A DNA stretch of 64,000 nucleotides from Catellatospora methionotrophica (GCF_011297335.1 NZ_JAAOTJ010000009.1:1-64000); one strand, 5' to 3'. Shown: positions 16,482-25,356, counted from the first letter of the stretch. Numbers and translations are program-made. Notes: generated by a model not told the origin, from the sequence alone.

Positions 16482-17500
16482 CCGGGCTCGGTGTCGCCCG
16501 CGCGGGACGACAGCAGGCGGCGGTACGACGCCAGCCGCCGGGCGTCGGCCTTGCCCTGCGCGACCCAGGCGTCCAGCGCGCACTCGCCGCCGGTGTGCTC
16601 GCAGTTGGGCGGGCAGTCCACGGTGCCCTCGACCAGGTCGGGGAAGCCGTGCAGCAGGTCGTCGGAGGAGACCAGGGCCAGGCCGAAGCTGCGTACGCCC
16701 GGGGTGTCGATGATCCACGACTCGCGCTTGTCCGGCAGCCGCAGCGCGACCGCGCTGGTCGAGGTGTGCCGCCCCTTGCCGATGGCGCTGACCACGCCGA
16801 CCGCCCGGCGCGCGTCCGGGATGAGCCGGTTGACCAGTGTCGACTTGCCGACGCCGGAGTGCCCGACGAGCACCGAGCGGCGCCCGGACAGCCGCTCGCG
16901 CAGCTCGTCGAGGTCGCCGTCGGGGCGGGTCAGCACGTAGTCGAGGTCGAGCTCGGCGTAGTAGCTGATCACCTGCTCCGGACCGGCCAGGTCGGCCTTG
17001 GTCAGGCACAGCAGCGGCTCGATGTCGGCGGCGTACGCGGCGACCAGGCACCGGTCGATGAACCCCTCGCGCGGCGGCGGATCGGCCAGCGCGCTCACGA
17101 TCACGAGCTGGTCGGCGTTGGCGACCACGACCCGCTCGATGCGGCCCTCGGCGGTGGTGTCGTCGTCGTCGGCGGTGCGCCGCAGCACCGAGCGCCGCTC
17201 CTCGATCCGCACGATCCGGGCCAGGCTGCCGACATCGCCGGTGACGTCGCCGACCAGACCGACCTCGTCGCCCACCACGACCGACTTGCGGCCCAGTTCG
17301 CGGGCCCGCATGCAGGTGACCTCGAAGACCTTCCTGCCCTCGTGCACCACGCAGGTGTAGCGGCCCCGGTCGACGGCGACCACGAAGCCGGTCACGGCGT
17401 CGTCGTGCTTGGGCCGGGTCCGCGTACGGGGACGCGAACGTGACGACTTGGTGGCCCGCACCTTCACATCGTCCTCGTCGTACTCCCGTTTCTTCTTCAC
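16466..17500 (-). CDS. rsgA: Ribosome small subunit-dependent GTPase A
   Basis: A 344-residue circularly permuted GTPase. A basic N-terminal extension (residues 1-35) precedes an OB fold; then the permuted G motifs appear as LTKADL (G4), GHSGVGKST (G1, about residues 212-220) and DTPGVRSFG (G3). The C-terminal zinc finger is CPPNCEHTGGEC. RsgA assists late 30S maturation and releases after GTP hydrolysis. It lies 10 bp downstream of aroA on the same strand, an arrangement known in other actinobacteria. Its stop overlaps the convergent DUF2087 gene. Confidence 0.95.
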   Translation of the reverse strand: MKKKREYDEDDVKVRATKSSRSRPRTRTRPKHDDAVTGFVVAVDRGRYTCVVHEGRKVFEVTCMRARELGRKSVVVGDEVGLVGDVTGDVGSLARIVRIEERRSVLRRTADDDDTTAEGRIERVVVANADQLVIVSALADPPPREGFIDRCLVAAYAADIEPLLCLTKADLAGPEQVISYYAELDLDYVLTRPDGDLDELRERLSGRRSVLVGHSGVGKSTLVNRLIPDARRAVGVVSAIGKGRHTSTSAVALRLPDKRESWIIDTPGVRSFGLALVSSDDLLHGFPDLVEGTVDCPPNCEHTGGECALDAWVAQGKADARRLASYRRLLSSRAGDTEPGQTST

Positions 17501-17510
17501 TGCAGGCCTC

Positions 17511-18797
17511 TCATCGTCCGGCGACCACCGCGCTCCATAGTGCCGGGAATTCGGGCAGCGTCTTGGAGGTACACGCCACGTCGGTCAGCCGCACCCCGGG
17601 CACGCGCAGGCCGATGACCGCGGCGGCGTGCGCCATCCGGTGGTCGTCGTAGGTCTCGAAGGTCGCACCGGTCAGCGGGCCGGGCGTGATGGACAGCCCG
17701 TCCGCGGTCTCGGTGACCCGCGCGCCGAGCGCGGTCAGCTCGCGGGCCAGGGCGGCCAGGCGGTCGGTCTCGTGGGTGCGGATGTGCCCGACGCCACGCA
17801 GCGTCGACGGGCCGTCGGCCAGCACGGCCAGTGCCGCGACGACCGGGGTCAGCTCGCCCACGTCGGACAGGTCGGCGTCGATGCCGTGGATCTCGCCGGT
17901 GCCGGTGACGGTCAGGCCGTGCTCGGACAGGGTGACCGTGCCGCCCAGCGCGCCGAGCAGCTGGCGGACCTTGTCCACCGGCTGCACGCTGCTGCGCGGC
18001 CAGCCGGCCAGGGTGACGCTGCCGCCGGTGACCAGTGCCGCCCCGAAGAACGGGGCCGCGCCGGACAGGTCCGGCTCGATCTGCCAGGCCCGCCCGGACA
18101 GGCGGCCGGGGGCCACGTGCCAGACGTCGCGGGCCGAGTCGTCCACGGCCGCGCCCGCGGCGCGCAGCATCTGCACGGTCATCCGCAGGTGCGGGGCGCT
18201 GGGCACCGGGTTGTCGCCGGTGTGGCGCACGGTGACGCCCTCGTCGAAGTCGGCCCCGGACAGCAGCAGGCCGGAGATGAGCTGGCTGGACAGCGAGGCG
18301 TCGACGGCGACCTCGCCGCCGCGCAGCCCGCCCTTGCCGTGCACGGTCAGCGGCATGCCGTCGATGCTCGACGCGTCGATCGTCGCACCCAGCTCGCGCA
18401 GGGCCTTGAGCAGCGGCCCGAGCGGGCGCTGCCGGGCGCGGGGGTCGCCGTCGAAGGTGATCGGGCCGTCGGCCAGCGTGGCCAGCGGCGGCAGGAAGCG
18501 CATCACGGTGCCCGCCAGGCCGACGTCGACGTGCGCGGGCCCGACCGGCGGACGCGGCCGGATCTCCCAGCGCTCGTCGTCGGAGGTGGACACGTGCGCG
18601 CCGAGCGCGCGCAGCCCGGCGGCCATCAGTTCGGTGTCGCGGGCGCGCAGCGGGGCCAGCAGCGTCGACGGCCCCATGCCGAGCGCGGACAGCACCAGCG
18701 CCCGGGCGGTGATGGACTTCGAACCGGGCAGGCGTACGACAGCGTCGGTCGCATCGACCGCGGTCGGCGCGGTCCACGGCACGAGTGCTCTGCTCAC
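17511..18797 (-). CDS. aroA: 3-phosphoshikimate 1-carboxyvinyltransferase (EPSP synthase)
   Basis: A 428-residue EPSP synthase: LPGSKSITARALVLSALG near residue 25, the GLAGTVMRFLPPLA motif near residue 95 and the DDHRMAHAAAVIGL motif near the C-terminus. It joins shikimate 3-phosphate and PEP in the shikimate pathway. GTG start with AGGAG upstream. It precedes rsgA by 10 bp and is divergent from the SRAP peptidase gene. The 177-bp upstream region holds the promoters, but none could be assigned confidently for aroA. Confidence 0.95.
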   Translation of the reverse strand: MSRALVPWTAPTAVDATDAVVRLPGSKSITARALVLSALGMGPSTLLAPLRARDTELMAAGLRALGAHVSTSDDERWEIRPRPPVGPAHVDVGLAGTVMRFLPPLATLADGPITFDGDPRARQRPLGPLLKALRELGATIDASSIDGMPLTVHGKGGLRGGEVAVDASLSSQLISGLLLSGADFDEGVTVRHTGDNPVPSAPHLRMTVQMLRAAGAAVDDSARDVWHVAPGRLSGRAWQIEPDLSGAAPFFGAALVTGGSVTLAGWPRSSVQPVDKVRQLLGALGGTVTLSEHGLTVTGTGEIHGIDADLSDVGELTPVVAALAVLADGPSTLRGVGHIRTHETDRLAALARELTALGARVTETADGLSITPGPLTGATFETYDDHRMAHAAAVIGLRVPGVRLTDVACTSKTLPEFPALWSAVVAGR

Positions 18798-18974
18798 ACC
18801 TGCTCCTCGCTGCGCTGGTCGGCGGCGGATCGGCCGCGCGTGGTCTGCTCACTGCGTTCGGTTACGCCTCACAGTCTGCCTGATGACCGCCGACGGGGGA
18901 CCCTCGGTATTGCGCCGTCCTGCGCGGGCCGCCGGGGACGGGCCGCCGGCGCGAACCGGCGTATGGTGGGCGCC

Positions 18975-19661
18975 ATGTGTGGGCGGTACGCGACGACACG
19001 TACGGCGGCGGATCTGACTCAGCTGTTCGCGGCCGAGGACGAGACCGCGGAATCGCTTGCCCCGGACTACAACCTCGCGCCCACCGACCCGGCCCCGATC
19101 GTGCGCGTCTGCGCGACGCGGGAGGCCCGGGTGCTGAGCCTGGCGCGGTGGGGTCTGGTGCCGCCGTGGGCCGACGATCCGCGCACCGGGCTCAAGCTGA
19201 TCAACGCGCGAGCCGAGACGCTGGCCACCTCCCGTGTGTTCGCGCCGTCGTTCGCGAAGAAGCGCTGCATCGTGCCCGCGGACGGCTGGTACGAGTGGGT
19301 GCGCACCGAGAGCGGCAAGCAGGCGTACTACATGACCGACCCGGCCGCGGGGCGGGGGCTCGCTTTCGCGGGCCTGTGGACGGCGTCGAAGTTCGGCCTG
19401 AGCTGCACCATCATCACCACGGCGGCGCAGGGTGAGCTGGCCCGGGTGCACGACCGCATGCCGCTGCTGCTGGAGCCCGAGCTGTGGGAGGCGTGGCTGA
19501 CCGGCCCGGCCGATCCGGAACTGCTCGCGCCGCCGGGACCGGGATACCTGTCCGGTCTGGAGATCCGTCCGGTGGGCGCGGCGGTCGGCAACGTACGCAA
19601 CGATGGTCCTGAATTGACCAGGCGGCTCGCGGAGCCGGACACACAGGTCAGTCTGTTCTGA
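18975..19661 (+). CDS. SOS response-associated peptidase (SRAP, YedK/HMCES family)
   Basis: A 228-residue SRAP protein. After removal of Met1 the catalytic Cys2 (MCGRYA) is exposed and can form a thiazolidine link with abasic sites in single-stranded DNA. Asn77 (LINARAET), Glu106 (DGWYEW) and the His in VHDRMP match the conserved active site. It protects abasic sites during replication. There is no ribosome-binding site; a TATGGT hexamer ends 7 nt before the ATG, so the mRNA may be leaderless. It is divergent from aroA, as in mycobacteria. Confidence 0.93.
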   Translation: MCGRYATTRTAADLTQLFAAEDETAESLAPDYNLAPTDPAPIVRVCATREARVLSLARWGLVPPWADDPRTGLKLINARAETLATSRVFAPSFAKKRCIVPADGWYEWVRTESGKQAYYMTDPAAGRGLAFAGLWTASKFGLSCTIITTAAQGELARVHDRMPLLLEPELWEAWLTGPADPELLAPPGPGYLSGLEIRPVGAAVGNVRNDGPELTRRLAEPDTQVSLF

Positions 19662-19840
19662 TTTTGCACTGGATCGTGTTAGTTTGCGCCACGAATTTGC
19701 GGGTAAACCCTTGCCTCGTTCTTCTACCGTGCGGTAAGACACAGCGTCGGTGGTAAGCGGCAGTGCCGCGCGTCACCGTCTGTCTGAGCCGGATCCTCCC
19801 GCCGGGGGCGGGGGGACCGACCCACGGGGGAGGTGGGTGG

Positions 19841-20380
19841 ATGACCCGCGCGCGTATTCCACGCCCGCACGAAGTCGCCGCTGCTCGCAGGGACCCGCGC
19901 TTGGTGCGGGCCGTGCGGGAGCGGCATGACAACGCCTGGCGCACCAGAGGTGCCTGCCAGGCCGTCGACCCGGAGACGTTCTTTCCGGCACCGCTGGAGC
20001 CGGCCGACACGGCCGTCCAGCTGTGCGGAAGGTGTCCGGTGTCGGGGGCCTGCCTGGCCTGGGCGCTCAGCGTCGGCGACTGCCACGGAGTCTGGGGCGG
20101 CACGACCGCACGCGAGCGGCGGGCCATGCTCGTCGCCTGGCGCACCGAGGAGCAGCAGGAGGAGATGCCGTACACGACGTACGGGCCGCAGCCGGACCTG
20201 GTGGTCTCGGCCGGACAGCTCGCCCCGCCACAGCGGGCGGCCGGGGTGACGCGGCAACTGCCGCGCATCCCCACCCAGTCCCGCGCCGAACTCGCCCTGT
20301 GCACGCTGGGCGAGGCGGAACGCGACACCGCGCTGCAAACCCTGCCCCTGCTGACCAGGGAGCACGCGCACGCCGCATGA
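19841..20380 (+). CDS. WhiB-family iron-sulfur transcription factor with C-terminal extension
   Basis: A 179-residue protein. The four cluster ligands follow the WhiB pattern: a Cys in RGACQAVDPETFF, then LCGRCPVSGAC (C-x2-C-x5-C), followed by the GVWGGTT turn. WhiB proteins hold a [4Fe-4S] cluster and usually bind the primary sigma factor. The start is ATG 19841 because GGGGGAGG lies just upstream. The 75-residue tail after the core is not a recognised AT-hook, so subclass is unclear. It lies between the SRAP gene and a small hydrolase, close to sigR, so a redox-response role is possible. The 180-bp upstream region showed no feature I could name. Confidence 0.88.
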   Translation: MTRARIPRPHEVAAARRDPRLVRAVRERHDNAWRTRGACQAVDPETFFPAPLEPADTAVQLCGRCPVSGACLAWALSVGDCHGVWGGTTARERRAMLVAWRTEEQQEEMPYTTYGPQPDLVVSAGQLAPPQRAAGVTRQLPRIPTQSRAELALCTLGEAERDTALQTLPLLTREHAHAA

Positions 20381-20387
20381 TCGCGGT

Positions 20388-21059
20388 ATGCGAAGTGGCA
20401 CGGAAACGGTCGAGACCGGGCGCGGCCCGGCACGGGTAGCCGTCACCATGCCCGGCGACGCGGCCGGGCGCACCGGTGACGAAGCGCGACAGCAGGCCGG
20501 GGCGGGCACGCCAGCCGCCCCGGCCGCGCTGCTGGTGCTCGGGCACGGAGCCGGCGGCAGCGTGGACGCGCCCGACCTGGTCGCGGTGCACGACGCCGCG
20601 GTCGCCGCAGGCGTGGCGGTGGCCCTGGTCACCCAGCCCTACCGGGTCGCGGGCCGACGTGCGCCCGCACCCGCCGGGCACCTCGACGAGGCCTGGTGCA
20701 CGGTCGCCGACCTGCTCACCGAGCGCTTTCCGGGGGTGCCGCTGATCGTCGGCGGCCGCTCCAGCGGGGCGCGGGTCGCATGCCGCACCGCCGCAACGGT
20801 CGGCGCGGCCGGCATCGTGGCACTGGCGTTCCCCCTGCACCCGCCGGGCAAGCCGGACCGCAGCCGGGCTCCGGAGCTGGACACCGGTCTGCCGACGCTC
20901 GTCGTCAACGGCTCCGCCGATCCGTTCGGCGTGCCCGGTGCCGCACCGGGGGTCGAGATCGTTGTCCTTCCCGGGGAGCGGCACGACCTGCGCAAAGCGC
21001 CGGACACCGTCGGCCGGGCCGTGGCCGGATGGCTGCGCGCCCATGGCTGGGCCCGGTAG
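20388..21059 (+). CDS. Small alpha/beta-hydrolase (Tex30/KANL3-like)
   Basis: A 223-residue protein with a disordered N-terminus (about 45 residues), then [10 protein letters not shown] (oxyanion region), GGRSSGAR (nucleophile Ser near residue 128), an acid in NGSADPFG and a late His in GERHDL. This resembles the alpha/beta-hydrolase family found in Tex30/KANL3 proteins. Function unknown. It begins 7 bp after the whiB-like gene, so the two may be co-transcribed. Confidence 0.8.
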   Translation: MRSGTETVETGRGPARVAVTMPGDAAGRTGDEARQQAGAGTPAAPAALLVLGHGAGGSVDAPDLVAVHDAAVAAGVAVALVTQPYRVAGRRAPAPAGHLDEAWCTVADLLTERFPGVPLIVGGRSSGARVACRTAATVGAAGIVALAFPLHPPGKPDRSRAPELDTGLPTLVVNGSADPFGVPGAAPGVEIVVLPGERHDLRKAPDTVGRAVAGWLRAHGWAR

Positions 21060-21102
21060 CGGCGAGCGGACGTGACGGTCGCCACTGCCCCGAGTGTCCC
21101 GC

Positions 21103-21129
21103 GGAATGCGACAGCCGTCGCGTGGCGTT
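21103..21129 (+). promoter_or_regulatory. SigR-type promoter upstream of sigR
   Basis: GGAAT (21103-21107), 19 nt, GTT (21127-21129). This fits the SigR/SigH consensus GGAAT-N18/19-GTT. It is placed so that the transcript would begin about 21135, upstream of the ATG at 21179, giving an autoregulated transcript encoding the longer form of the sigma factor. Confidence 0.6.
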
Positions 21130-21178
21130 ACAGACCGCGGGTGGCCGGAAGCGTCCGGCCCCGGCGAGAGGTGGGTCG

Positions 21179-22015
21179 ATGGTGCGGACGGGAACGCGCT
21201 GCCTGACGCGGTCGGGCGACGATCCGGTGCTGAAGACCGTGGAGCGGCTGCTGTCCGCTCCCGCGTGGCCGGCGGCGCTGGACGACGACGCGGCATCAGG
21301 CATTACCGCGGTGCCCGCCCCGCGGGTGCACCTGGCATCGGTAGAGTCAGCCTCAGCGCTGCGGTCCGCTGTCAAGGAGCCGCGGCAAGAGCGTACTCCG
21401 AGGGTGGTCTCGCGGTTGACCAGCACCGACAGCGTCGAAGAGCGTCGTTCCCGCTTCGAGCGGGACGCGATGCCCTTCCTCGACCAGCTCTACGCGGCCG
21501 CCCTGCGGATGACGCGTAACCCGGCCGACGCCGAGGACCTCCTCCAGGAGACCTTCCTGAAGGCATACGCCGCCTTCCACCAGTTCGAGGACGGCACGAA
21601 CCTCAAGGCGTGGCTCTACCGCATCCTCACGAACACCTTCATCAACTCGTACCGCAAGAGGCAGCGGCAGCCCATCCAGGCGCCCACGGACGAGATCACC
21701 GACTGGCAGCTGGCGGAGGCGGAGTCGCACACCTCCCAGGGGCTGCGCTCGGCCGAGACCGAGGCGCTGGACCGGCTGCCCGACAGCGACGTCAAGGACG
21801 CGCTGCAGACGTTGCCGGAGGAGTTCCGCCTGGCGGTGTACCTCGCCGACGTGGAAGGCTTCTCCTATAAAGAGATCGCGGACATCATGAACACGCCGAT
21901 CGGCACCGTGATGTCCAGGCTGCACCGCGGCCGGCGCAACCTGCGCAAGCTCCTGGAGGGCTATGCCGCGGAGCGCGGGTTCTCGGGCACGACCAGCGCT
22001 CGGGAGGCGTCATGA
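21179..22015 (+). CDS. sigR: ECF sigma factor SigR/SigH (thiol-oxidative stress)
   Basis: The core (from about residue 80) is an ECF group 12-type sigma factor: region 2 [35 protein letters not shown] (with [10 protein letters not shown]) and region 4 [33 protein letters not shown]. It directs transcription of thiol-redox repair genes when its anti-sigma is oxidised. The long form starts at ATG 21179 with AGAGGTGGG upstream. A short form would start at GTG 21404 or TTG 21416, the latter 8 nt after GAGGGTGG. In Streptomyces an upstream SigR promoter produces an unstable extended SigR prime, and the same layout is present here. The stop overlaps the rsrA start. Confidence 0.93.
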   Translation: MVRTGTRCLTRSGDDPVLKTVERLLSAPAWPAALDDDAASGITAVPAPRVHLASVESASALRSAVKEPRQERTPRVVSRLTSTDSVEERRSRFERDAMPFLDQLYAAALRMTRNPADAEDLLQETFLKAYAAFHQFEDGTNLKAWLYRILTNTFINSYRKRQRQPIQAPTDEITDWQLAEAESHTSQGLRSAETEALDRLPDSDVKDALQTLPEEFRLAVYLADVEGFSYKEIADIMNTPIGTVMSRLHRGRRNLRKLLEGYAAERGFSGTTSAREAS

Positions 22016-22290
22016 CGACGGAACACGAGGACGGCGACTGCCGCGAGGTGCTCACCGAGGTATACCTCTACCTCGACCTCGAATGCTCTGACGACCGCCG
22101 CTCACTGATCAAGCAGCATCTCGACGAGTGCTCGCCGTGCCTGCGCGAGTTCGGCATCGAGCAGGAGGTCAAGGCGCTGGTGAACCGGTGCTGCGGGCAG
22201 GAGCAGGCGCCCGCGGAACTGCGGGACCGGCTCCGGGCCAAGCTCTCCGAACTCGTGGTCGAGGTCGAGGCCACCCGCGAGATGGGCTGA
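22012..22290 (+). CDS. rsrA: Mycothiol-system anti-sigma factor RsrA/RshA
   Basis: A 92-residue zinc-binding anti-sigma factor. The ZAS signature HLDECSPC (H-x3-C-x2-C) is present, with an upstream Cys in DGDC and a CC pair near residue 63. Oxidation forms a disulfide, releases zinc and frees SigR. The ATG overlaps the sigR stop (ATGA), so the two are translationally coupled. A hairpin follows at 22302-22323. Confidence 0.93.
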   Translation: MTTEHEDGDCREVLTEVYLYLDLECSDDRRSLIKQHLDECSPCLREFGIEQEVKALVNRCCGQEQAPAELRDRLRAKLSELVVEVEATREMG

Positions 22291-22301
22291 CGAACGATCG
22301 G

Positions 22302-22323
22302 GGCTCCGCCGGACGGCGGAGCC
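22302..22323. terminator. Terminator between rsrA and the convergent VWA gene
   Basis: Perfect 9-bp stem GGCTCCGCC / GGCGGAGCC with tetraloop GGAC, 12 bp after the rsrA stop and 10 bp before the end of the opposing gene, so probably bidirectional. Confidence 0.7.
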
Positions 22324-22333
22324 TTCGTCGTGC

Positions 22334-24181
22334 TCAGCGCAGGCGGAAGACGTCCCCGCGCGGGGTGAACGGCAGCCGGGCCCGCTCGGGCATCAGGTAC
22401 GCGTGCTCGCGGCGCACCCGCAGCACGTCGCAGTCGCCGTCGGTGATGATCAGGATCGGCCCGTCGGCGGGGAAGTCCTCGGCCCGTTCCAGCAGCCGGA
22501 TACCGGGCTGCAGTTCGGTGCCGCCCCGGCCGCGCACCTTCACCCGCCCCGCGATGTCCTCGACCGGCAGGTAGCCCGCGTCGTAGGCGGCCGCGTCGCA
22601 GAACACCACCCGCGCCGCGGGCACGTCACGGGCCAGCGCGTACGACGCGATCGCGCCCAGCGCCCGGCCCATCAGCTCGGTGCTCATCGAACCCGAGGTG
22701 TCCAGCACGACCCCGAACGTGCGCTGCCGCTCGACCAGCTCGGGCCGCACCCTGCCCGGCCGCGGGATGTCCGGGGCCGACGCCTGGCGGCGGGAGGCGC
22801 GGGCGTACGAGCGGGTCGGCTCCAGCGGTGCGAAGTAGCGGTCGAACCATTGCGCCAGCTGCACGTCCCAGGGCGGCGGCGGGTGCTCCAGCACCCGGAT
22901 CTCGGCGACCAGCCCGGCGGGCAGCAGGCCACGGCCGTGCTGCTCGTGATGGGCCAGCCCGCCGATCAGCGCCCGGCGGCAGAAGTCGTCGACGTCGCCC
23001 GCCCGCCGCGCCTCGCCCGCGCCGGGGATCGGCCGGTCGATCATGTCGCCCAGCCCGCGCCCGCGCAGCGTGGCCAGCTTGCGGTAACGGCGCAGGTTGG
23101 CGGTGATGAGGTCGTACACCTCCTCGGCGGAGTGGTCCTTGAGCGCCGGGTCGTAGAGCACGTCGTCGGGCATCTCCCCGACGCCCATCTGCACCAGCCA
23201 GCCGTTGATCACGTAGTCGGCGGCGACGTTCCACAGGTACGGGTCGCGCGGGCCGACCCGCTGCCCGTGGCGCAGCGCGGCGTGCAGCATCTCGTGCGCG
23301 AGCACGAACCGGCGCTCCGGCCCGGACATGCGGTGCAGCGGGTTCACGTAGATCTCGCCCGCAGCCGCGTCGACGGCCGCGACGGAGATCTGCCAGGTGC
23401 GCGCCAGCTCGGCGTCGGCGACGATCGTGAAACCCGCCGCCAGCGCACCGAGCAGCGGGTACGACGACACGAACCAGCGCCGTGCCTGCTCCCACGGGTG
23501 GTCGGGACCCAGCTCGCGGTCCCCGCGCGGCCGCTGCTGCCCGGCCTCCTCGACCGCCTCGGTCGCGGCGGCGGCCAGCCCGACGGCGAACAGCTCCGGC
23601 CAGGTCGGCGGCGGGGTCGCCGCGGCGGCCTGCCGTGCCCAGCGCCCGGTCTCCGGCTCCGGAGCGAACTCCAGATGCTGGTCGGGGGACGCGCCCCCGC
23701 AGCCCAGCGCGGCGTACTCGGCGGGCACGCCGGTGTCGCGCCACAGCGCGGCCAGCCGGTCCTCGTCGGTGCCGGGCAGCTCGGCGGGCACGGCGAACGG
23801 CGGCGTGCCGATACGCAACTGCTGCTGGAACCGGGTCACCGCCAGGCAGGCCGCCGCCTGTGCGGCATGGTCGGCGGTCCGGCCCGGCTCCAGGTGCCCG
23901 AAGCCGAGGTGCAGCGCGCAGTGCGCGAGCACCCACATCCACTCGGCCGGCTCGGCGGGGGCGTTGCGGTTGACCGTGATGAGGCCGTCGGAACGCACCC
24001 GCGCCCAGCCCCGGGCCCGGCCCAGCTCGGCGTCCTCGGCCCAGGTGCTGCGCAGCACCCGGCCGTGGTGCGACGAGTCGTCCATGGTCCGGAACATGCG
24101 CCGCGAGAAGACGGTGTGCGCGGCGGCCTGGAAGGCCTCCCGCCGAGGGTCCTTGCGCTGCGTGCCGCCGCGTCGGCTCAC
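22334..24181 (-). CDS. VWA-like / putative metallopeptidase protein (DUF2201-like)
   Basis: The 615-residue protein has two recognisable parts. Around residue 295 is LAHEMLHAALRHG, a zincin HExxH motif in a DUF2201-type N-terminal domain. From about residue 490 is a von Willebrand A-like domain with the metal-site motif DTSGSMS and a later ITDGDCD. The GTG start overlaps the stop of the MoxR ATPase gene (GTGA), so the products are made together. MoxR/VWA pairs act as chaperone-like or metal-insertion systems in several pathways; the target here is unknown. Its C-terminus faces rsrA across a shared terminator. Confidence 0.85.
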   Translation of the reverse strand: MSRRGGTQRKDPRREAFQAAAHTVFSRRMFRTMDDSSHHGRVLRSTWAEDAELGRARGWARVRSDGLITVNRNAPAEPAEWMWVLAHCALHLGFGHLEPGRTADHAAQAAACLAVTRFQQQLRIGTPPFAVPAELPGTDEDRLAALWRDTGVPAEYAALGCGGASPDQHLEFAPEPETGRWARQAAAATPPPTWPELFAVGLAAAATEAVEEAGQQRPRGDRELGPDHPWEQARRWFVSSYPLLGALAAGFTIVADAELARTWQISVAAVDAAAGEIYVNPLHRMSGPERRFVLAHEMLHAALRHGQRVGPRDPYLWNVAADYVINGWLVQMGVGEMPDDVLYDPALKDHSAEEVYDLITANLRRYRKLATLRGRGLGDMIDRPIPGAGEARRAGDVDDFCRRALIGGLAHHEQHGRGLLPAGLVAEIRVLEHPPPPWDVQLAQWFDRYFAPLEPTRSYARASRRQASAPDIPRPGRVRPELVERQRTFGVVLDTSGSMSTELMGRALGAIASYALARDVPAARVVFCDAAAYDAGYLPVEDIAGRVKVRGRGGTELQPGIRLLERAEDFPADGPILIITDGDCDVLRVRREHAYLMPERARLPFTPRGDVFRLR

Positions 24182-25239
24182 GTGCGGGCCGCGACCAGCC
24201 GGGGCAGGTCGCGGGTCACCTCCACCAGGAACCAGGCGGGCAGCACCGGGCGGCCCTCGGCGTCGGCGGCGACGACGAGCTGCGCGCACTCCAGCGAGAT
24301 CTCGGCCAGCTCGACCAGCAGGCCCTTGGCGCGCATGGCGAAGTCGCGTACGGCCCGGCTCGCGTGCTCGCGGCTGTCCGGCAGGTCGTGGACCAGCCGG
24401 GCCCGGAACGCCTCGGCGAAGAAGAACAGCAGGTCACGGTCAGTGGCGGCGCGCGGCCAGGAGGCGTCGCCGCGCACGATCGCGTCCAGGCCGTAGCGGT
24501 GGCGGACCGTCTTGACGTACGCGCAGAAGCCCGACGCGTGCGCCGGGGTGAGCGTGCCGCCCGCCAGCAGGCGCAGCGTGTCCTCGACGATGTCGTCGCC
24601 GTAGGAGTGCAGCGCGTCGGACAGCATGTGCCAGGCGCGCGGGGTGGAGAACGGCTCCTCGGTCTTCGGCGGCTGCACCCACAGGTGGTCGGGGCGCTGG
24701 GTGAGGTAGTCGAGCACCCACGGGTGGATGCCCGCGCCCGCCGCCCAGTCCAGCCAGTCCACCGCCGAGGCCCGCAGGTGCAGGTGCAGCAGGCGGTTGA
24801 CCAGGGCGGACGCCATCGGGCGGGCGAGCGCGTTGTCGGTGGCCCGGTTGCCCGCGCCGATCACGATCGAGCCCGCGGGCAGCTCGTACTCGCCGATGCG
24901 GCGGTCGAGGATGAGCGAGTAGAACGCCTTCTGCACGTCGGGGCTGGAGGCGTTGAGCTCGTCGAGGAAGAGGCAGTACGGCTCGGCGCGGGCGATGGAC
25001 TCCGGCGGCGCGAAGCGGCTGCGGCCGTCGCGCAGCTCCGGGACGCCGATCAGGTCCTCGGCGGCGAGCTGGGTGCCGACCAGGGTGACACAGGGCAGGC
25101 CCAGCGAGTCGGCGAAGGCGCGGACCAGGGAGCTCTTGCCGATGCCCGGCGCGCCCCAGACGAAGACAGGCCGGACCACCGCGACGTGCAGCAGCAGGTC
25201 GGGCAGTTGGGCCGGGGTGAGCGTCAGCGCGGAGTGCAC
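24178..25239 (-). CDS. MoxR-type AAA ATPase
   Basis: A 353-residue AAA+ ATPase: Walker A GAPGIGKSS (about residues 29-37), Walker B CLFLDELNASSP (about 90-101), sensor 1 in VIGAGNRATDN (about 126-136). MoxR proteins remodel partner complexes together with VWA proteins, and a VWA gene overlaps its stop here. The apparent GTG start at 25239 lies within the 3' arm of a hairpin (25231-25271) and has no ribosome-binding site; translation may therefore depend on the hairpin being open, or the start may be mis-assigned. Function of the pair unknown. Confidence 0.88.
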   Translation of the reverse strand: MHSALTLTPAQLPDLLLHVAVVRPVFVWGAPGIGKSSLVRAFADSLGLPCVTLVGTQLAAEDLIGVPELRDGRSRFAPPESIARAEPYCLFLDELNASSPDVQKAFYSLILDRRIGEYELPAGSIVIGAGNRATDNALARPMASALVNRLLHLHLRASAVDWLDWAAGAGIHPWVLDYLTQRPDHLWVQPPKTEEPFSTPRAWHMLSDALHSYGDDIVEDTLRLLAGGTLTPAHASGFCAYVKTVRHRYGLDAIVRGDASWPRAATDRDLLFFFAEAFRARLVHDLPDSREHASRAVRDFAMRAKGLLVELAEISLECAQLVVAADAEGRPVLPAWFLVEVTRDLPRLVAART

Positions 25240-25271
25240 GGCGGGAAATGATCCGCCCCGCCGTGCACTCC
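25231..25271. terminator. Hairpin after bL37 containing the MoxR start codon
   Basis: Perfect 15-bp arms GGAGTGCACGGCGGG (25231-25245) and CCCGCCGTGCACTCC (25257-25271), loop 11 nt. It begins 11 bp after the bL37 stop on the minus strand, the expected place for a terminator. The GTG start of the MoxR gene (25239-25237) lies inside it. Confidence 0.65.
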
Positions 25272-25281
25272 GGCAACGTGA

Positions 25282-25356
25282 TTAGGCGTTGGGTCGCTTG
25301 CCGTGGTTGGCCTTCGAGCCCTTACGAGCCTTCTTCTTACGGGCCTTCTTACCCAT
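25282..25356 (-). CDS. Large ribosomal subunit protein bL37
   Basis: A 24-codon gene too short for most gene callers. Its product, MGKKARKKKARKGSKANHGK plus RPNA, is highly basic and ends in SKANHGKRPNA, the same end as the bL37 proteins described from mycobacterial ribosomes (24 residues). ATG at 25356 has an AAGGGG-type ribosome site about 10 nt upstream. It should bind 23S rRNA as a structural peptide. It is followed by a hairpin and the MoxR gene on the same strand, and divergent from the biotinyl carrier protein gene. Confidence 0.9.
   Translation of the reverse strand: MGKKARKKKARKGSKANHGKRPNA

Noticed and set aside
18953-18964. GAAC-N4-GTAT before the SRAP gene as a possible LexA (SOS) box
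   Set aside because: Only one half matches the actinobacterial GAAC-N4-GTTC core; the name SOS response-associated is not evidence by itself.
19841-20380. Assignment of the first WhiB protein as WhiB7/WblC
   Set aside because: No AT-hook (RGRPRK-like) segment was found in its C-terminal extension.
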